Positions 25,701 to 27,754 of a stretch of DNA of 34,272 nt are shown here, one piece after another. The notes beneath the pieces were generated by a model. That model searched no databases. It was not told the DNA's origin and saw only the letters and a program-made list of their open reading frames with translations. The stretch is from RFSX01 sp964495785 (GTDB lineage Bacteria; Bacteroidota; Bacteroidia; Chitinophagales; Saprospiraceae). The position numbers and the translations under genes were made by a program. The DNA lies in NCBI GenBank assembly GCA_964495785.1, contig CAZBXL010000043.1:1-34272 (forward strand), in the 5' to 3' direction. How positions within the stretch are numbered: the first letter of the stretch is position 1; every line of letters starts with the position of its first letter.

Positions 25701-26462
25701 ATAAGTGACAGTTGATACTCCTTTATTATAAGTGCCGTTAGCCGGACCAGATCCTGAGAATATTGACGCCCCTGAAACATCATGCGTAATAATTAGATCA
25801 TCATTAGAAGTACAATCATCAAACAATATAATAGGATCTAAACCTGTAGTTATATTAGCTGAACACAATCCTGCATCTACATCAACTGTAAGATCATTAG
25901 CAGTACAATCTAAGACAGGAGGTGCACAGTCCTCAAAAGTCGCAGTAAATGATGCTGGATATAAATTACCACAACCTTCGTCAAAATAAAATGATTGAGA
26001 ACCTGTCACAGATGCTACTGTAAGCGTCAATGCACCTCCACAGGAAGGAGCTGTAAATTCCCAATAAGACCAGTCATTCTGAGTATTCATTATTCGTCCC
26101 GCTGAGGCGGTGGTACATCCTGATATTGATACAATTGACTCCTTACAATCTGGGAGATCGTCTATTGCTGTATCCCATACAACCCCTTGAGCTGGATAAA
26201 ATTGATTGTTAACCGTCATCCCATCGTCTACAATTATTTGTACTTGTGCATTGGCCGTCTGAGCAGCTGTGACATTTCCATGCCAGTGCTCGATGTATAT
26301 ACGGATAGTACCATTATTAGTGATGCAATAGGCTACTTGTACGCCATGAGCTAGCATACCTCCTGCCATGAGAATAAATACCGATAAAATGAGTAGTCTC
26401 TGATGTATTATATTTCTTGATCGAAATATATGAGCGACATAATTTTTGAAAACCCTGACCAT
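4194..26462 (-). CDS. Giant T9SS-secreted HYR-repeat surface protein (7,422 aa)
   Basis: One uninterrupted frame encodes 7,422 residues. Order of parts: signal peptide (about 1-45); N-terminal beta domain with a YIEHWHG motif (to about 180); a HYR unit (182-278); a second HYR unit broken near residue 326 by a long insertion with a DUF2341-like part (about 375-463); an unassigned beta-rich region (464-821); a SprB repeat (822-897); about 57 HYR units (900-5932); two HEK domains (5935-6245); three DUF11-like domains (6246-6752); four SdrD_B-like domains (6753-7226); an Fn3-like domain (7227-7330); and a T9SS type A sorting domain (7338-7422, YPNP near the start, GVYSMK and KKLIIVE at the end). 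The product is acidic and rich in paired cysteines, as expected outside the cell. It should cross the inner membrane by Sec and the outer membrane by T9SS, then be attached or released. Adhesion, gliding or matrix roles are plausible by analogy with SprB but are not shown. The ATG at 26460-26462 is chosen because it precedes the only hydrophobic signal segment; no Shine-Dalgarno is evident, as is usual in this phylum. Confidence 0.93.
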   Translation of the reverse strand: MVRVFKNYVAHIFRSRNIIHQRLLILSVFILMAGGMLAHGVQVAYCITNNGTIRIYIEHWHGNVTAAQTANAQVQIIVDDGMTVNNQFYPAQGVVWDTAIDDLPDCKESIVSISGCTTASAGRIMNTQNDWSYWEFTAPSCGGALTLTVASVTGSQSFYFDEGCGNLYPASFTATFEDCAPPVLDCTANDLTVDVDAGLCSANITTGLDPIILFDDCTSNDDLIITHDVSGASIFSGSGPANGTYNKGVSTVTYTVEDETGKQSTCDFDVTVEDNNGPTLTCPSMLTLECGDTSNDVLIENWIASFSATDGCGIMSTSNNYDPTAFATITEEDDTNPFIGPRRNPINIGMASLSLFDQSGLIELASECKYQSEMSISEMSGQNQYDVAVQAIIRHKEGMSENYSDLLITDIDSRVVPYWVESFNDESAIIWMKIPELKADKKSIFKVSYGECIGNDYGPDDVFKGVYKEAYIDVDILDDQVRVLTKLLISDQKNKIIINDSESSYQFSLGARPSGNVSMELARLEESKIPWPLYLEGNKSYGEAFYFDFFRNNKDVTTQNIIRNNHGITVVSDRFIDDGFTNINSIDIEYPENIEFIAVFPTPSVLPVVEGDLFLDIMDIELRENEIFQSKTDNSTAYINKSMMGCDCVASQGTQSFNINAIQNTEDDVAFYSYSNPNGASANTGLEMNDAVVLFLYENTLTGEISLFILIDAAGGGNGGRGSVDFFCLSSSATLDFSDDPGEISGIFPTVTADWRWANCCTDGALIGNVGCNSTFDFYPNFTSGINQIKWASGTLANPTYTVFNSISEPVRISCGGAQPACCPNTNSVALTNATCPSSMDGAIDVTTDPSGAPYSFVWSNGATTEDISGLDVGTYTATVTDVNNCTQIIANDITAEEVPTLTCPSNVTVAMTGSSATIALSDLNYTVNYACPDDISETCNGCGTFDCGDQNSTELVTVQVEDVLGNTDECVVSVFIENMPPNVQCPSDLTLECADTNNDGFIEDWLTTVSASDDEGVVVSLNNNYNPTSFSFENEDQEESSYRRTVSGKQNVEGPKDYYYVLKSIERTLAKQKKSMAAMPGPIKGSQVVTFVATDECGNTSSCTATIVINDTTAPTVTCPDDITVECGDPNNNAIITTWLGTAIYFDDCNGDGIISNNYGANPTGGCSSNTGDEVVIFTADDGCGNTSTCTATVSIEDNLPPEFLMKPRDITLKCDSEVTSKINNWIALNGFGMAEDDCAAILMWTTVAGTQTTLCGATFTQEYTFTVTDECGNAATSTAMVTVEDTEAPIITPPMDITVDCVDGDIPSGDLSAWLMGVTTSEDCSGENVTNQLFNFVADCGSTGVYTYQFTVTDDCNNSSQAFATVTTQDNDAPTPACPSALILECGDPSISTDIQAWLSSVTGVGTDDCDDAIVNNDFSGSLPDGCGASTTVTFTFTDPCGNNADCMVDITINDTQAPVFVNCSSDLTVNVDAAACDANVIFSTPVAFDECKNPVTVMQTAGPNSGSTFPLGVSTIAFEAMDDCGLLSDTDCTFDITVVDSGTPSIECPSNITRCADAGACDWMSDGTIDPLANENCTARIITYDITGATTSSGNDSASGEIFELGTSTLCYTISDGAGSSSSCCFDILIEDCESPVVTCPTDMTVECDGAGNTAEVNAWLPGASAVDNCDMNPVITNLPFNTISGCGATETIIYEFTATDAAGNVDACLASFIIEDTTVPNIDVAAIDDLVECNPASNQADLFAWLNTFASATSSDDCGDITWSHDFSMLSDDCGDTGMTTVVFTATDECGNTATSSADFIIEDTSDPEITCPDNISLQCNGDDSDAVITNWLSSAAATDGCGNAMISNDYPGVSSASCGTTGFSTVTFTATDDCGNTATCSGIITIDDTTIPDFLLRPQDMIVECDGAGNAADVASWLASNGGGIASDRCDNSVTWNNTLSSSTTVCGESTETIYLFTVTDDCGNAATALATFVIEDTSLPTITVPADITVECDGVGNVTDLTDWLEQVAASDLCSATVATSNQLYNTISACGGGYSETYIFTGVDECGNDISELATFTVEDTSNPMIVCPDNLDLSCGADSNPTLINAWLLTAIPTDDASCSEVTYTNDYDGTLPANCGGSLTVTFTAEDECGNVSTCTADITMDDVASPDFIGCPEDLTINVDVGNCGSNPIFSTPQVIDNCGVTAAQTAGPASGTTFPVGTSSIEFTATDECGNTEVCAFDITVIDSSTPDIDCLDNVEACVDNACMWTSTDIGPITGNDNCTEYTITYNITGVTTASGMDDASGTLFNLGTSVLCYTITDASNNTAVCCFDILVSDCEAPEITCPMDMTVECDGAGNPSDLMAWLGTVSAIDNCNDNATLSNSEINNISDCGGSETMVYEFSAEDEALNAAFCTASFTIEDTTVPDVDMMAADLTEECNGFNNTTALVAWLNGIGGASGSDVCSGVSWTHDFDSPLTPVCGASGNRTVIFTVTDDCGNSATSSADFIIEDTTAPDLSCPQSIILECGDSANDAIISTWLATAESTDDCGDVIVSNDYPDEYMSVCGDAGIFTVTFTSTDDCNNTTTCVRSVTIEDTSAPFITLRSTDLELECADPNNSSDLSAWLALSGGATAEDDCDANLTWTNTPLATISNCGGTEETPYVFTATDACGNFSTTVSVYRTIDTTPPTIMAPADITVECDGNGNIADQNAWLATVTSTDDCGLTTNEYVLFSTIAICGNNNNNVFQFIATDECGNQSTSLASFTIEDTSSPIINCPADLNLECGNSDNDQIILAWLNDATSSDLSTCSDVTITHDYPGSQPDPLTCNGGVGTVITFVATDDCGNSESCQATITMDDTIDPYFINCHDDVTLPADVNSCERSVLYSTPVAFDQCDDMVDVTLTAGLASGSMFPVGTTTVTYLATDDCGNTFECTFDITIVDGETPELDCPSNDVVKCTDTDVCTWMADDDVDATTEDQCGIENLYYTITGATNISSPTTGVNNISDVPEIFNIGTSTVTYTIEDEAGNMSTCEFDVIIEDCQDPLITCNDQLDVACGTDDVAAWMTSIEATATDNCDAMADLTISNVLNTDISSCGNNFDRVYEFTVTDLSGNSSSCLARYSTVDNVPPVITDAITESYECDGTDRSDDLTAWLNNNGGATFSSDNCSTDVEWSNNFIGGLVPTCGNTGAVTVVFIATDDCGNTSTTTGTFEVTDNTEPVLTCPENLSLECGGPDNTNTITNWLALATADDACSGTLEVTNNYSDVFADGCGASGTYTVTFTATDDCSNSSTCSRQIIIADTVDPEIEIGASDIILECADTGNTAAIADWEMNNGTAVATDECSDEALTWTIISQDEVTECGASSSTLYTFQVEDNCGNTNTTQASIIIEDNTDPILTLPEVTTIECGTETATSLSDFIAEATATDDCGVANVDAVIWNTISACGNTNTTVYLFTATDACGNQSTGFSEYIIEDTQEPVITCPTAELSLECGNPNNQSLIASWINSAVATDPDMCNSVTVSNDYPGGLPFPLECNGGAGILVTFTATDDCDNTSNCMSTITMNDTVDPFFVNCPSDIIVSIDSDACDSRVIYPTPNAADACADNPIITFIDGIESGEVFPLGVTTITFEVEDACGNIARCEFDITVEDTDEPAIECPVNDVEVCADIGDCSWLSDDSTDPIIADNCMGLTLTYDIDFSDGSATSGTGTVSSNNIIFPLGTSTINYTLIDDAGNDNSCAFEVTVRDCENPTITCMDVADVMCGEQDIFNWSNDTAATMMDNCDALSDLSFTSEIQTDFSSCGNTIDQIYLFTVTDQAGNQDACTARYSTVDLIAPVITDAIDETIECSMDENSDNLLAWLNNNGGATFVSDNCGNEVSWTNDFTTSLSDGCALTGTVTVVFTATDDCGNTSTTAADFTVEDTTEPVITCPTDIFLECGADENSNVIITWLDRAEATDNCDANLNITHDFGSVFSAGCGLTGIHDVTFTVSDACGNSTSCHSTISLDDTTNPTIDTAPSDLELECAGANNAAEISNWEMNFGGAIASDNCSDDPLVWEIVSQSAIGTCGDNTSTEYIFSVTDNCGNSTTTSASVIITDTTDPELTVPNSLTEECENITLTKADWIDSATATDDCGTVTIAAQLWNTISGCGNTETEQYLFTATDACGNQSTGFSEYTIEDTTGPIITCPSDLVLECGDPNNAILINNWLQAAIISDEYDCNNVGLSNDYNGGLPSPLTCNSGSGMIITFVATDDCGNSSSCTASISMNDTVVPEFTNCPSDMTVNVDVDLCSNNVIYSTPVAIDNCQNDPDVNFVSGITSGQTFPLGTTTITFEAEDNCDNTSLCVFDITVEDSDTPSIQCPSNDVVVCNDVTMCTWESNSEVDPVIADNCTGFILTYEVVGNTSATSSTAGINTLDGDGIIFELGNSIVTYIIEDGAGNMSSCSFDVIVNDCESPELTCSDITSDCSAEDVMAWTSTIGATATDNCNTNAELVTISQLITDISSCGSTINQVYLFTVEDQAGNTSDCSATITTTDTTNPNITTPAADVVLECSDVNYAGILIAWLSNNGGAEATDECSSPLVWTNDFGGNLNESCGLVGETNVVFTVTDDCGNSSTTSAMFIIEDNTAATINCPADIVVECGEPNNNIIISTWLNGSLAQDNCGGVSATNDYMNLPECGQTIDVTFTVTGNCDGEVVQCVATITTEDTQKPVIMTPPQDLFLECDGAGNDSEILMWIADNTANDPSLGMSAQDNCAGVSIMSAEVMRTDGCGESTIISYLYSVTDDCGNTISEVAKVHITDTETPVLNLPTAQSVVECDTDVALSLSTWIASATTSDICGGSTVTYTLLGQSDLCEGVISKTEFLYQFTARDNCGNETVGIDVFTIEDNVAPVITAPANLELSCGDDVGSAIVAWLMDYEVTEACQTYTVTNDFDGVVPSACGGSETITWTVTDECGASSTASAMVIESEDVTPPTIDFCPADITLVTEFGQCDAVLNHSTPTASDCNHPVTIVKTGGPAIGTMINAGETVTIEFTATDNCGNTSICAFDVTVLDQQLPTISCPSNDVIKCNDELTCSWLSDDDVSPINFSDNCNDVVVTYDLSGATISVGSNDAAGEIFNSGTTTVVYTISDENGNNAVTCTFDVQVNDCEDPVFTCSDALNVNCGEDDLDAWMNGIENSITDNCTGDVDFDVLILADVSSCGNTFERSYLFTVTDLAGNTSTCNATYSTTDNVPPTIDQEAQDLIIECDGSSQSIFLISWLNSNGGATASDACSQNITWTNDFTGNVTRICGSASEINVTFTATDDCGNSSETSAVFRIEDTTDPLLSVPDNLILDCNNNLNSFLISIWLNGATASDNCQATVNVTSDFPGVITANCGMTATHLITFTATDNCDNSTTATSQIVIQDNEEPTIVRPATDLVLECADNFESDIDTWVMGQGGAMATDNCSDESLVWTSEIIQTNLTCGTAGETTYMFTVTDNCGNTSTTTASVVITDTTPPELTIPTDAVEECGAVVTTVEQWLDLASAMDACGEATVEHLFWNRQDGCGSTYSERYLFTATDDCGNSSTSFAEYRIVDTQSPMITCPQDLILECGDPDNSIALLAWLESVTGTDVNDCSEVFFDYTAPASLPAMDCSGQTFTTVEFLATDACGNTNTCTADIYMNDTQAPVFVNCPVDITVNVDVDLCGANPLFSTPVADDACSVDVTQTMGPVSGSTFDVGDSTIGFVAEDACGNTAECTFTITVIDSDVPMILCPSNMVIVDTDPGVCTWTSGDKVNPSISFENCPDQIIEYTITGATTSSGNDSAMGEVFALGDSEVCYTITDASGNTSSCCFNVQVVDNELPEIICPNDTLVVATTEVNGVCVANYEWTHPSPTDNCGIDYMNLNIEFPDGTDVDIDNVTPDSVQNYDFPAGYNTLVYTVYDVNGNSATCDFEVEILGIKHEKTIARVTQNLDDSYCIEYNVRVYNTGDNVGFYSLTDSPMFDDDFVMLSAEYTSSVHLTTPLALINPTGSWTLASQVPLIGYDSHIYTITTCVIMDLKDPNTPGDGLYTLCDDDSDGTLEAGEGLYNETFLDANSDGTVDQRDTVCADIPYVTHEKDFVGYTYDPLTCSYNAQFKITVQNIGGEPGNYDLWDQPFFEDDVVINSVRYTTDAIGHITNGTPQVLAGTGPWDLAEDQAIDDGLTQCYYLDFNVSLNLSDPSTAGDEIYTWCNSSLGNLPQAGEGLYNESYLDRSNDGTPEEIEEACGDIEIVDLALTKKLVSQGPYAYGDIIEFSIEVFNQGNIPLQNIRINDYVPIGYSYTGVTNDPNWSEVSPGNLLYNNISFPIAPQDSRMISLFLRLEQTSGGYTHWDNYAEIGYVEDTNGEDRTLDDVDSTADNIDGNDNMVVPRGPNDDVVTGAGPLKDQDEDDHDPAGPRIFDLAIRKTFDSANSVYAYGGNTRFIIEVFNQGNQDAKDVTITDYLPCGLTFNPNSNVNVANGWVHDLATNQVVTVLPNILVPGSSVMIEIDLNLEACYTADAWLNEAEISSADDADPLTVDLPDDLDSDLDSTNGNDSGGNSDVTGEDDEINDDGTTDEDDHDIQELGIFDLALKKVIANSGPYAIGDIATFEIIVYNQGSVPATDIVLTDYLNSGFAFDTNANIGWTQTGNIVQTSINTILQPTDSIIVPLSLEVVIDNDPSFEDWFNYAEIESALDTLGQATNDIDSNPGSNADYETDVVPCSDDDNNVFGHGPNCPTCPIQPQDEDDHDPEKIFVIAQIGDFVWKDINGNGRQDQGEPGVLGVTVNLLSCDGSVIATEVTDGNGFYLFDQVIPGDYIVEFDISDLLAGCDFTYPNLGLDDIDSDADENGRTECITIIAGEYNHTIDAGLIPLASIGNYVWQDWNGDGIQDPNEPGLGGVVVSLYDEDGSLVGTLNTDADGYYCFTNIYPGNYYLEFGSVGNLGITTANAGSNDNIDSDVDGSNGPNTTAVTTLGPGENDKSWDAGYYSCVSIGELVWFDYNENDMIDPSENGINGMKVELYRQVGATWELHDVQYTGHKPGTPSDDGYFKFCTQPGTYYLKFLNPPQTLVPVVPNVGINELLDSDVTRAFGPGTTDAFTLSSGGEKCDIAAGYYTMATLGDNVWSDDNSNGLRDYDEVGVPGVIVRAYDIEGAMLGEAETDFNGEYIIDYLGKNSYYLEFNLPNGLAVTEPNMGNDETIDSDVDGSNGPMTTDLYTVNPGEHIPNIDAGVVLGVLSVEWLDVSVENNETHHSVLWQLASETNVSHYEIERSLDNISNFETIGKVLSRGDSESEATYLYEDYDVQKSGTYYYRIREVDQDGKNNLSKIVAVERDDVIIMSHKNSADIYPNPVVDELTLQIDIAATVDDLNVDIYDAQGRLAKANAIIDVDIEAGQKSYKLNVRDFAKGVYSMKINLDRDQIVKKLIIVE
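4785..6206 (-). repeat. Four SdrD_B-like domains
   Basis: They start near residues 6753 (IGDFVWKDINGNGRQD), 6866 (LASIGNYVWQDWNGDG), 6983 (CVSIGELVWFDYNEND) and 7110 (MATLGDNVWSDDNSNG). Each has the DxNxxGxxDxxE calcium-loop-like sequence and ends with DSDVDxSNGP and a DAGxx strand, as in the Cna-B/SdrD B-type fold. The third has a longer loop (GHKPGTPSDDGYFKFC) that recurs in the second giant protein. Confidence 0.85.
6207..7727 (-). repeat. Three DUF11-like domains with DEDDHD linkers
   Basis: The domains start near residues 6246, 6413 and 6582 with DLALTKK, DLAIRKT and DLALKKV, followed by the family pattern GPYAxGDxxxFxIxVxNQG and a (N/T)DYxPxG strand. Each ends in a very acidic linker: QDEDDHDPAG, TDEDDHDIQ and QDEDDHDPEK. 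DUF11-type beta-sandwich repeats are common stalk modules in bacterial surface proteins. Confidence 0.8.
7728..8666 (-). repeat. Tandem pair of HEK-start beta domains
   Basis: Two homologous domains of about 155 residues each (about 5935-6088 and 6089-6245). Each begins His-Glu-Lys (HEKTIARV; HEKDFVGY), has an N-x-G strand (VYNTGDNVGFYSL; VQNIGGEPGNYDL) and a 'DDDFVMLSAEYT' or 'EDDVVINSVRYT' strand, and ends with AGEGLYNE(T/S)(F/Y)LD, a D-x-x-x-DGT loop and a final CxDI. They look like divergent relatives of the DUF11 domains that follow. I know no family name for them. Confidence 0.65.
8667..9482 (-). repeat. Partial octad 7: three terminal HYR units (residues 5661-5932)
   Basis: A class 1 unit (VFVNCPVDITVNVD) and a class 2 unit (CTWTSGDKVNPS) occur in register. 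A divergent final unit (CPNDTLVVATTEVNGVC, WTHPSPTDNCG, then FPAGYNTLVYTVYDVNGN) ends the array. The last unit resembles ordinary HYR domains from other proteins more than any octad class and probably acts as the C-terminal cap. Confidence 0.75.
9483..11573 (-). repeat. HYR octad 6 (residues 4964-5660)
   Basis: Eight classes in order, 697 residues, opening with TIDFCPADITLVTE. Class 5 has lost the first and last cysteines together (LLSVPDNLILDC, STTATSQIV). Class 7 carries LFWNRQDGCG in place of LWNTISxCG. Confidence 0.85.
11574..13682 (-). repeat. HYR octad 5 (residues 4261-4963)
   Basis: Eight classes in order, 703 residues, opening with EFTNCPSDMTVNVD. Class 6 has an extra loop (NDPSLGMSAQDNC). 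Class 8 has lost the first and last cysteines of the unit together (VITAPANLELSC, SSTASAMV). Confidence 0.85.
13683..15791 (-). repeat. HYR octad 4 (residues 3558-4260)
   Basis: Eight classes in order, 703 residues, opening with FFVNCPSDIIVSID. Class 7 (LWNTISGCGNTETEQYLF) and class 8 (NDYNGGLPSPLTCNSG) are very close to octad 3, which suggests a recent shared duplication. Confidence 0.85.
15792..17912 (-). repeat. HYR octad 3 (residues 2851-3557)
   Basis: Eight classes in order, 707 residues, opening with YFINCHDDVTLPAD. Class 2 is lengthened by a TTGVNNISDVPE loop. Class 3 now has the TDISSCGNN form that also marks octads 4-6. Class 7 has IWNTISACGNT, nearly identical to octad 4. Confidence 0.85.
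17913..19994 (-). repeat. HYR octad 2 (residues 2157-2850)
   Basis: The same eight classes in the same order, 694 residues. It opens with DFIGCPEDLTINVD. Its classes 3 and 4 are closest to those of octad 1 (CPMDMTVECDGAGN; WTHDF). Its class 8 carries the long loop HDYPGSQPDPLTCNGG that is shared with octads 3 and 4. Confidence 0.85.
19995..22079 (-). repeat. HYR octad 1 (residues 1462-2156)
   Basis: Eight HYR units in class order 1-8. The octad opens with VFVNCSSDLTVNV (class 1), then class 2 with CDWMSD and DCESP, class 3 with CPTDMTVECDGAGN, class 4 with WSHDF, class 5 with ISNDYPG, class 6 with the LASNGGGIASDRC signature, class 7 with VPADITVEC and LYNTISACG, and class 8 with NLDLSCGADSN. 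Length is 695 residues. Confidence 0.85.
22080..23516 (-). repeat. Partial octad 0: five HYR units leading into the octad array
   Basis: Residues 983-1461 hold five HYR units. The last three align with classes 6, 7 and 8 of the later octads: a GFGMAEDDC/MWT unit, a PPMDITVDC unit, and a CPSALILECGDP/NNDF unit. The first two resemble class 5. The first of the five carries a 54-residue insertion. The block therefore reads as an incomplete first octad. Confidence 0.75.
23208..23371 (-). other. 54-residue basic, cysteine-free insertion in a HYR unit
   Basis: Residues about 1032-1085 interrupt a HYR unit after NNNYNPTSF. The insertion starts acidic (ENEDQEES), then becomes Lys/Arg/Tyr-rich (DYYYVLKSIERTLAKQKK) and ends in MPGPIKG, after which the unit resumes with SQVVTFVATDECGN. 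Normal units have only 10-15 residues containing a Cys-Gly here. The break point matches that of the interrupted second HYR unit near residue 326. The middle part could form a helix, unlike the surrounding beta structure. Confidence 0.75.
23517..23765 (-). repeat. First, degenerate HYR unit of the main array
   Basis: Residues 900-982 begin with LTCPSNVTVA and end with a VTVQVEDVLGN strand and a proline pair. This unit lacks the LEC/WL signature of later units and contains an extra Cys cluster (CNGCGTFDC). It acts as the cap of the long HYR array. Confidence 0.65.
23766..23999 (-). repeat. Single SprB-type repeat
   Basis: Residues about 822-897 follow the SprB repeat consensus closely: Asn-Ala-Thr-Cys, then DGAIDV, YSFVWSNGATTEDISGL, DVGTYTATVTD, and NNCT. 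SprB repeats occur in T9SS-dependent gliding adhesins and other large Bacteroidota surface proteins. Only one copy is present here, placed between the unassigned region and the start of the HYR array. Confidence 0.8.
24000..25073 (-). other. Unassigned beta-rich region of the giant protein (residues 464-821)
   Basis: No named domain recognised. The first part is Asn/Ile-rich and almost cysteine-free, unlike the rest of the protein. The second part contains a Gly-rich turn (DAAGGGNGGRG), the pattern DFSDDPGE and the motif ANCCTDG, followed by alternating beta strands and a final CGGAQPACC. The HYR unit broken near residue 326 does not obviously resume anywhere in this segment. Confidence 0.5.
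25074..25340 (-). other. DUF2341-like segment inside an interrupted HYR unit
   Basis: Residues about 375-463 carry the pattern typical of DUF2341: a small 'SDLLITD' strand, 'VPYWVESF', then 'AIIWMKIPEL', then a 'SYGE' strand and a 'DDVF' end. DUF2341 is a small beta domain often found in secreted bacterial proteins next to carbohydrate- or collagen-binding modules; its function is unknown. Here the usual YYGN is changed to SYGE. The segment lies in material inserted after the NNYDPTAF sequence of the second HYR unit (break near residue 326). The similarity is judged from motif memory, not from a profile search. Confidence 0.55.
25921..26462 (-). other. Signal peptide and N-terminal beta domain of the giant protein
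   Basis: The first 23 residues are rich in Arg, Lys and His, an unusually long n-region. They are followed by the hydrophobic stretch LLILSVFILMAGGML and small residues near AHG, giving likely cleavage at about residues 40-46. Residues about 47-180 form a beta-rich domain with the motif IRIYIEHWHG, several cysteines and a Trp-rich segment (DWSYWEF). I do not recognise it as a named family. It directly precedes the first HYR unit, so a tip or N-terminal recognition role is possible but is inference. Confidence 0.6.
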
Positions 26463-26790
26463 AATAATCTCAATTTCTTATATACGTACGTAGATAATTA
26501 TGCAATAAGCAATTCGCTTATCGACACAGATCGATTATGGGCACAAGGCCATTATCTATTTTTTAGGTTGGAATGGGTTTTTTCTTAGAATTTCAGGGCT
26601 TTGTCACTTAAAAAGTAGCTTTAATACACTTTTCCATGCAAAAGTATGAAAAATAATATATTAAAATTAAATTTTATGTGTAATTAGCTGACAATCAAAT
26701 AAATTAAATTAACAATTGTCTCTATTGTTCTGTTTAACCATAGAGCGTATTCTTCCCGATTGGTGTATAAGTTCAATATCCATCGCTTAG
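26463..26790 (-). promoter_or_regulatory. Leader and promoter region of the giant HYR gene
   Basis: This is a 328-base AT-rich interval without a credible gene. It holds a perfect 10-base palindrome TACGTACGTA (26483-26492), 20 bases upstream of the ATG. A 6-bp hairpin ATAAGC/GCTTAT follows (26505-26521), overlapping a TCGA...TCGA inverted repeat (26521-26534). A weak AT-rich inverted repeat AACAAT/ATTGTT (26711-26729) lies past the regulator gene but has no good T tract. Because no strong terminator separates the response-regulator gene from the giant gene, read-through is possible. Confidence 0.45.
26639..26646 (-). promoter_or_regulatory. Candidate -7 element (TAnnTTTG) for the giant gene
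   Basis: On the minus strand the bases read TACTTTTG, a full match to the Bacteroidota -7 consensus TAnnTTTG. This would give a leader of about 170 bases. No TTG is found at the expected -33 spacing (the upstream region is pure A/T), so the call rests on one element. Confidence 0.35.
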
Positions 26791-27498
26791 TTATGCCACG
26801 ACGATGTTATCAATAAGATTACTCTTATAATTTCGTGAAAAAGGTATTGATTGACCGTCCTTAAGATAAATCTGTCCTGTTGATGTCCTAAAAGACTCTA
26901 TCTGAGAAGCATTAACTAAGAATGCACTATGAACTCGTATAAACATCTTATGGATTCTGCTCTCAAGATTTCTTAAAGTTGTTCTCATAACATAGGTTTT
27001 GTCTCTACAATTTATTTTAACGTACTTTCCATCCACTTCAAAGTAATTTATGTCACTCAATTCTATAGACAGAAAGTTATCTCCATTCTTAATAAAGAAT
27101 TTTGAGTTGATATCTTTCTTGGTTGAAGGCGTTTTAAAAAAGACATTATTTGAAAAATCTAAAGCCTGTTTCAATTCAAGATCATCGAAACCCTTTTTTA
27201 TAAATAAGCATGGCTTTAACTTACTCAGTTCTTCCTGAACTTTACTTTCAAAATAATTAGTCAAAACAATAAATTTTGTATCTGAGGATAAATTAGAAGA
27301 TTGTAAGAGTTCTGCAGCAGTTCGGCCACCCGTTAGCATGTAGTCTGAGATAATAATATCAAAACTAAGGTTCTGCATAAGCAGTAGGGCTTGATCGATA
27401 TTGGATGTTTGACTTATATCACTAAACCCCATACTTATGAGAGATTCAGTCAACAAAATCAGATCTGATTGATTGTCATCAAGAGCTAGGATTTTCAT
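26791..27498 (-). CDS. LytTR-family response regulator (REC-LytTR)
   Basis: A 235-residue two-domain regulator. The receiver domain (about 1-118) has the acidic pair D7/D8, phosphoacceptor D52 (IISDYML), T80 (FIVLT) and the conserved Lys at 101-102 (FIKKGF). The LytTR DNA-binding domain (about 130-235) has the typical strands NYFEVDGKYVKI, the MRTTLRNLE segment and the FIRVHSAFLVN motif. Such proteins are phosphorylated by a histidine kinase, usually of the LytS/YehU type, and bind direct repeats upstream of target genes. No kinase gene is in the window. The gene lies between the two giant surface-protein genes on the same strand, 328 bases upstream of the HYR giant, which makes those genes candidate targets (inference). 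The start is the ATG at 27496-27498, giving the usual MKILALDDN N-terminus. Confidence 0.92.
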   Translation of the reverse strand: MKILALDDNQSDLILLTESLISMGFSDISQTSNIDQALLLMQNLSFDIIISDYMLTGGRTAAELLQSSNLSSDTKFIVLTNYFESKVQEELSKLKPCLFIKKGFDDLELKQALDFSNNVFFKTPSTKKDINSKFFIKNGDNFLSIELSDINYFEVDGKYVKINCRDKTYVMRTTLRNLESRIHKMFIRVHSAFLVNASQIESFRTSTGQIYLKDGQSIPFSRNYKSNLIDNIVVA

Positions 27499-27571
27499 TA
27501 TTAGGCACTTTAAGTTGAACTAATATGAATGTCGTGAAAACAAAGTGGGTAAGAGTGTAAATGTGGGTGAT

Positions 27572-27579
27572 CAAATATA
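27572..27579 (-). promoter_or_regulatory. Candidate -7 element (TAnnTTTG) for the response-regulator gene
   Basis: The minus strand reads TATATTTG, a full match to TAnnTTTG, about 74 bases upstream of the regulator's ATG. At the -33 spacing only a TTATG, not an exact TTG, is present. The rest of the 256-base spacer (27499-27754) holds only the terminator described separately. Confidence 0.45.
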
Positions 27580-27685
27580 AGTAATTTTTCTAAGCACATA
27601 AGCCAGTTAGAAATCTTAACAAATAAATTCAATTGCTTTTCAATTTATTCTATCACTTCTACAGTATTTAAATAAATATGGAAAT

Positions 27686-27713
27686 AAAAAAAGCCTCCAG
27701 AAATTCTGGAGGC
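27686..27713 (-). terminator. Strong Rho-independent terminator of the second giant gene
   Basis: A perfect inverted repeat GCCTCCAGAA/TTCTGGAGGC (27693-27713) is followed on the minus strand by seven T residues (complement of 27686-27692). It lies 42 bases past the stop codon at 27755-27757 and insulates the response-regulator gene from the upstream giant gene. Confidence 0.9.
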
Positions 27714-27754
27714 TATGTGCTTTTGGGATATTTTATATAGCTTGAATAATAAAA

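Noticed and set aside
26711..26729. Inverted repeat AACAAT/ATTGTT as a terminator for the response-regulator gene
   Set aside because: It is only a 6-bp A/T-rich stem with no continuous T tract on either side, so it is too weak to call.
27511..27519. TAAGTTGAA here and TAAGTTCAA near 26769 as LytTR-type binding sites
   Set aside because: They are imperfect matches to the remembered consensus, single copies rather than a spaced direct-repeat pair, and one lies just downstream of the regulator gene rather than at a promoter.
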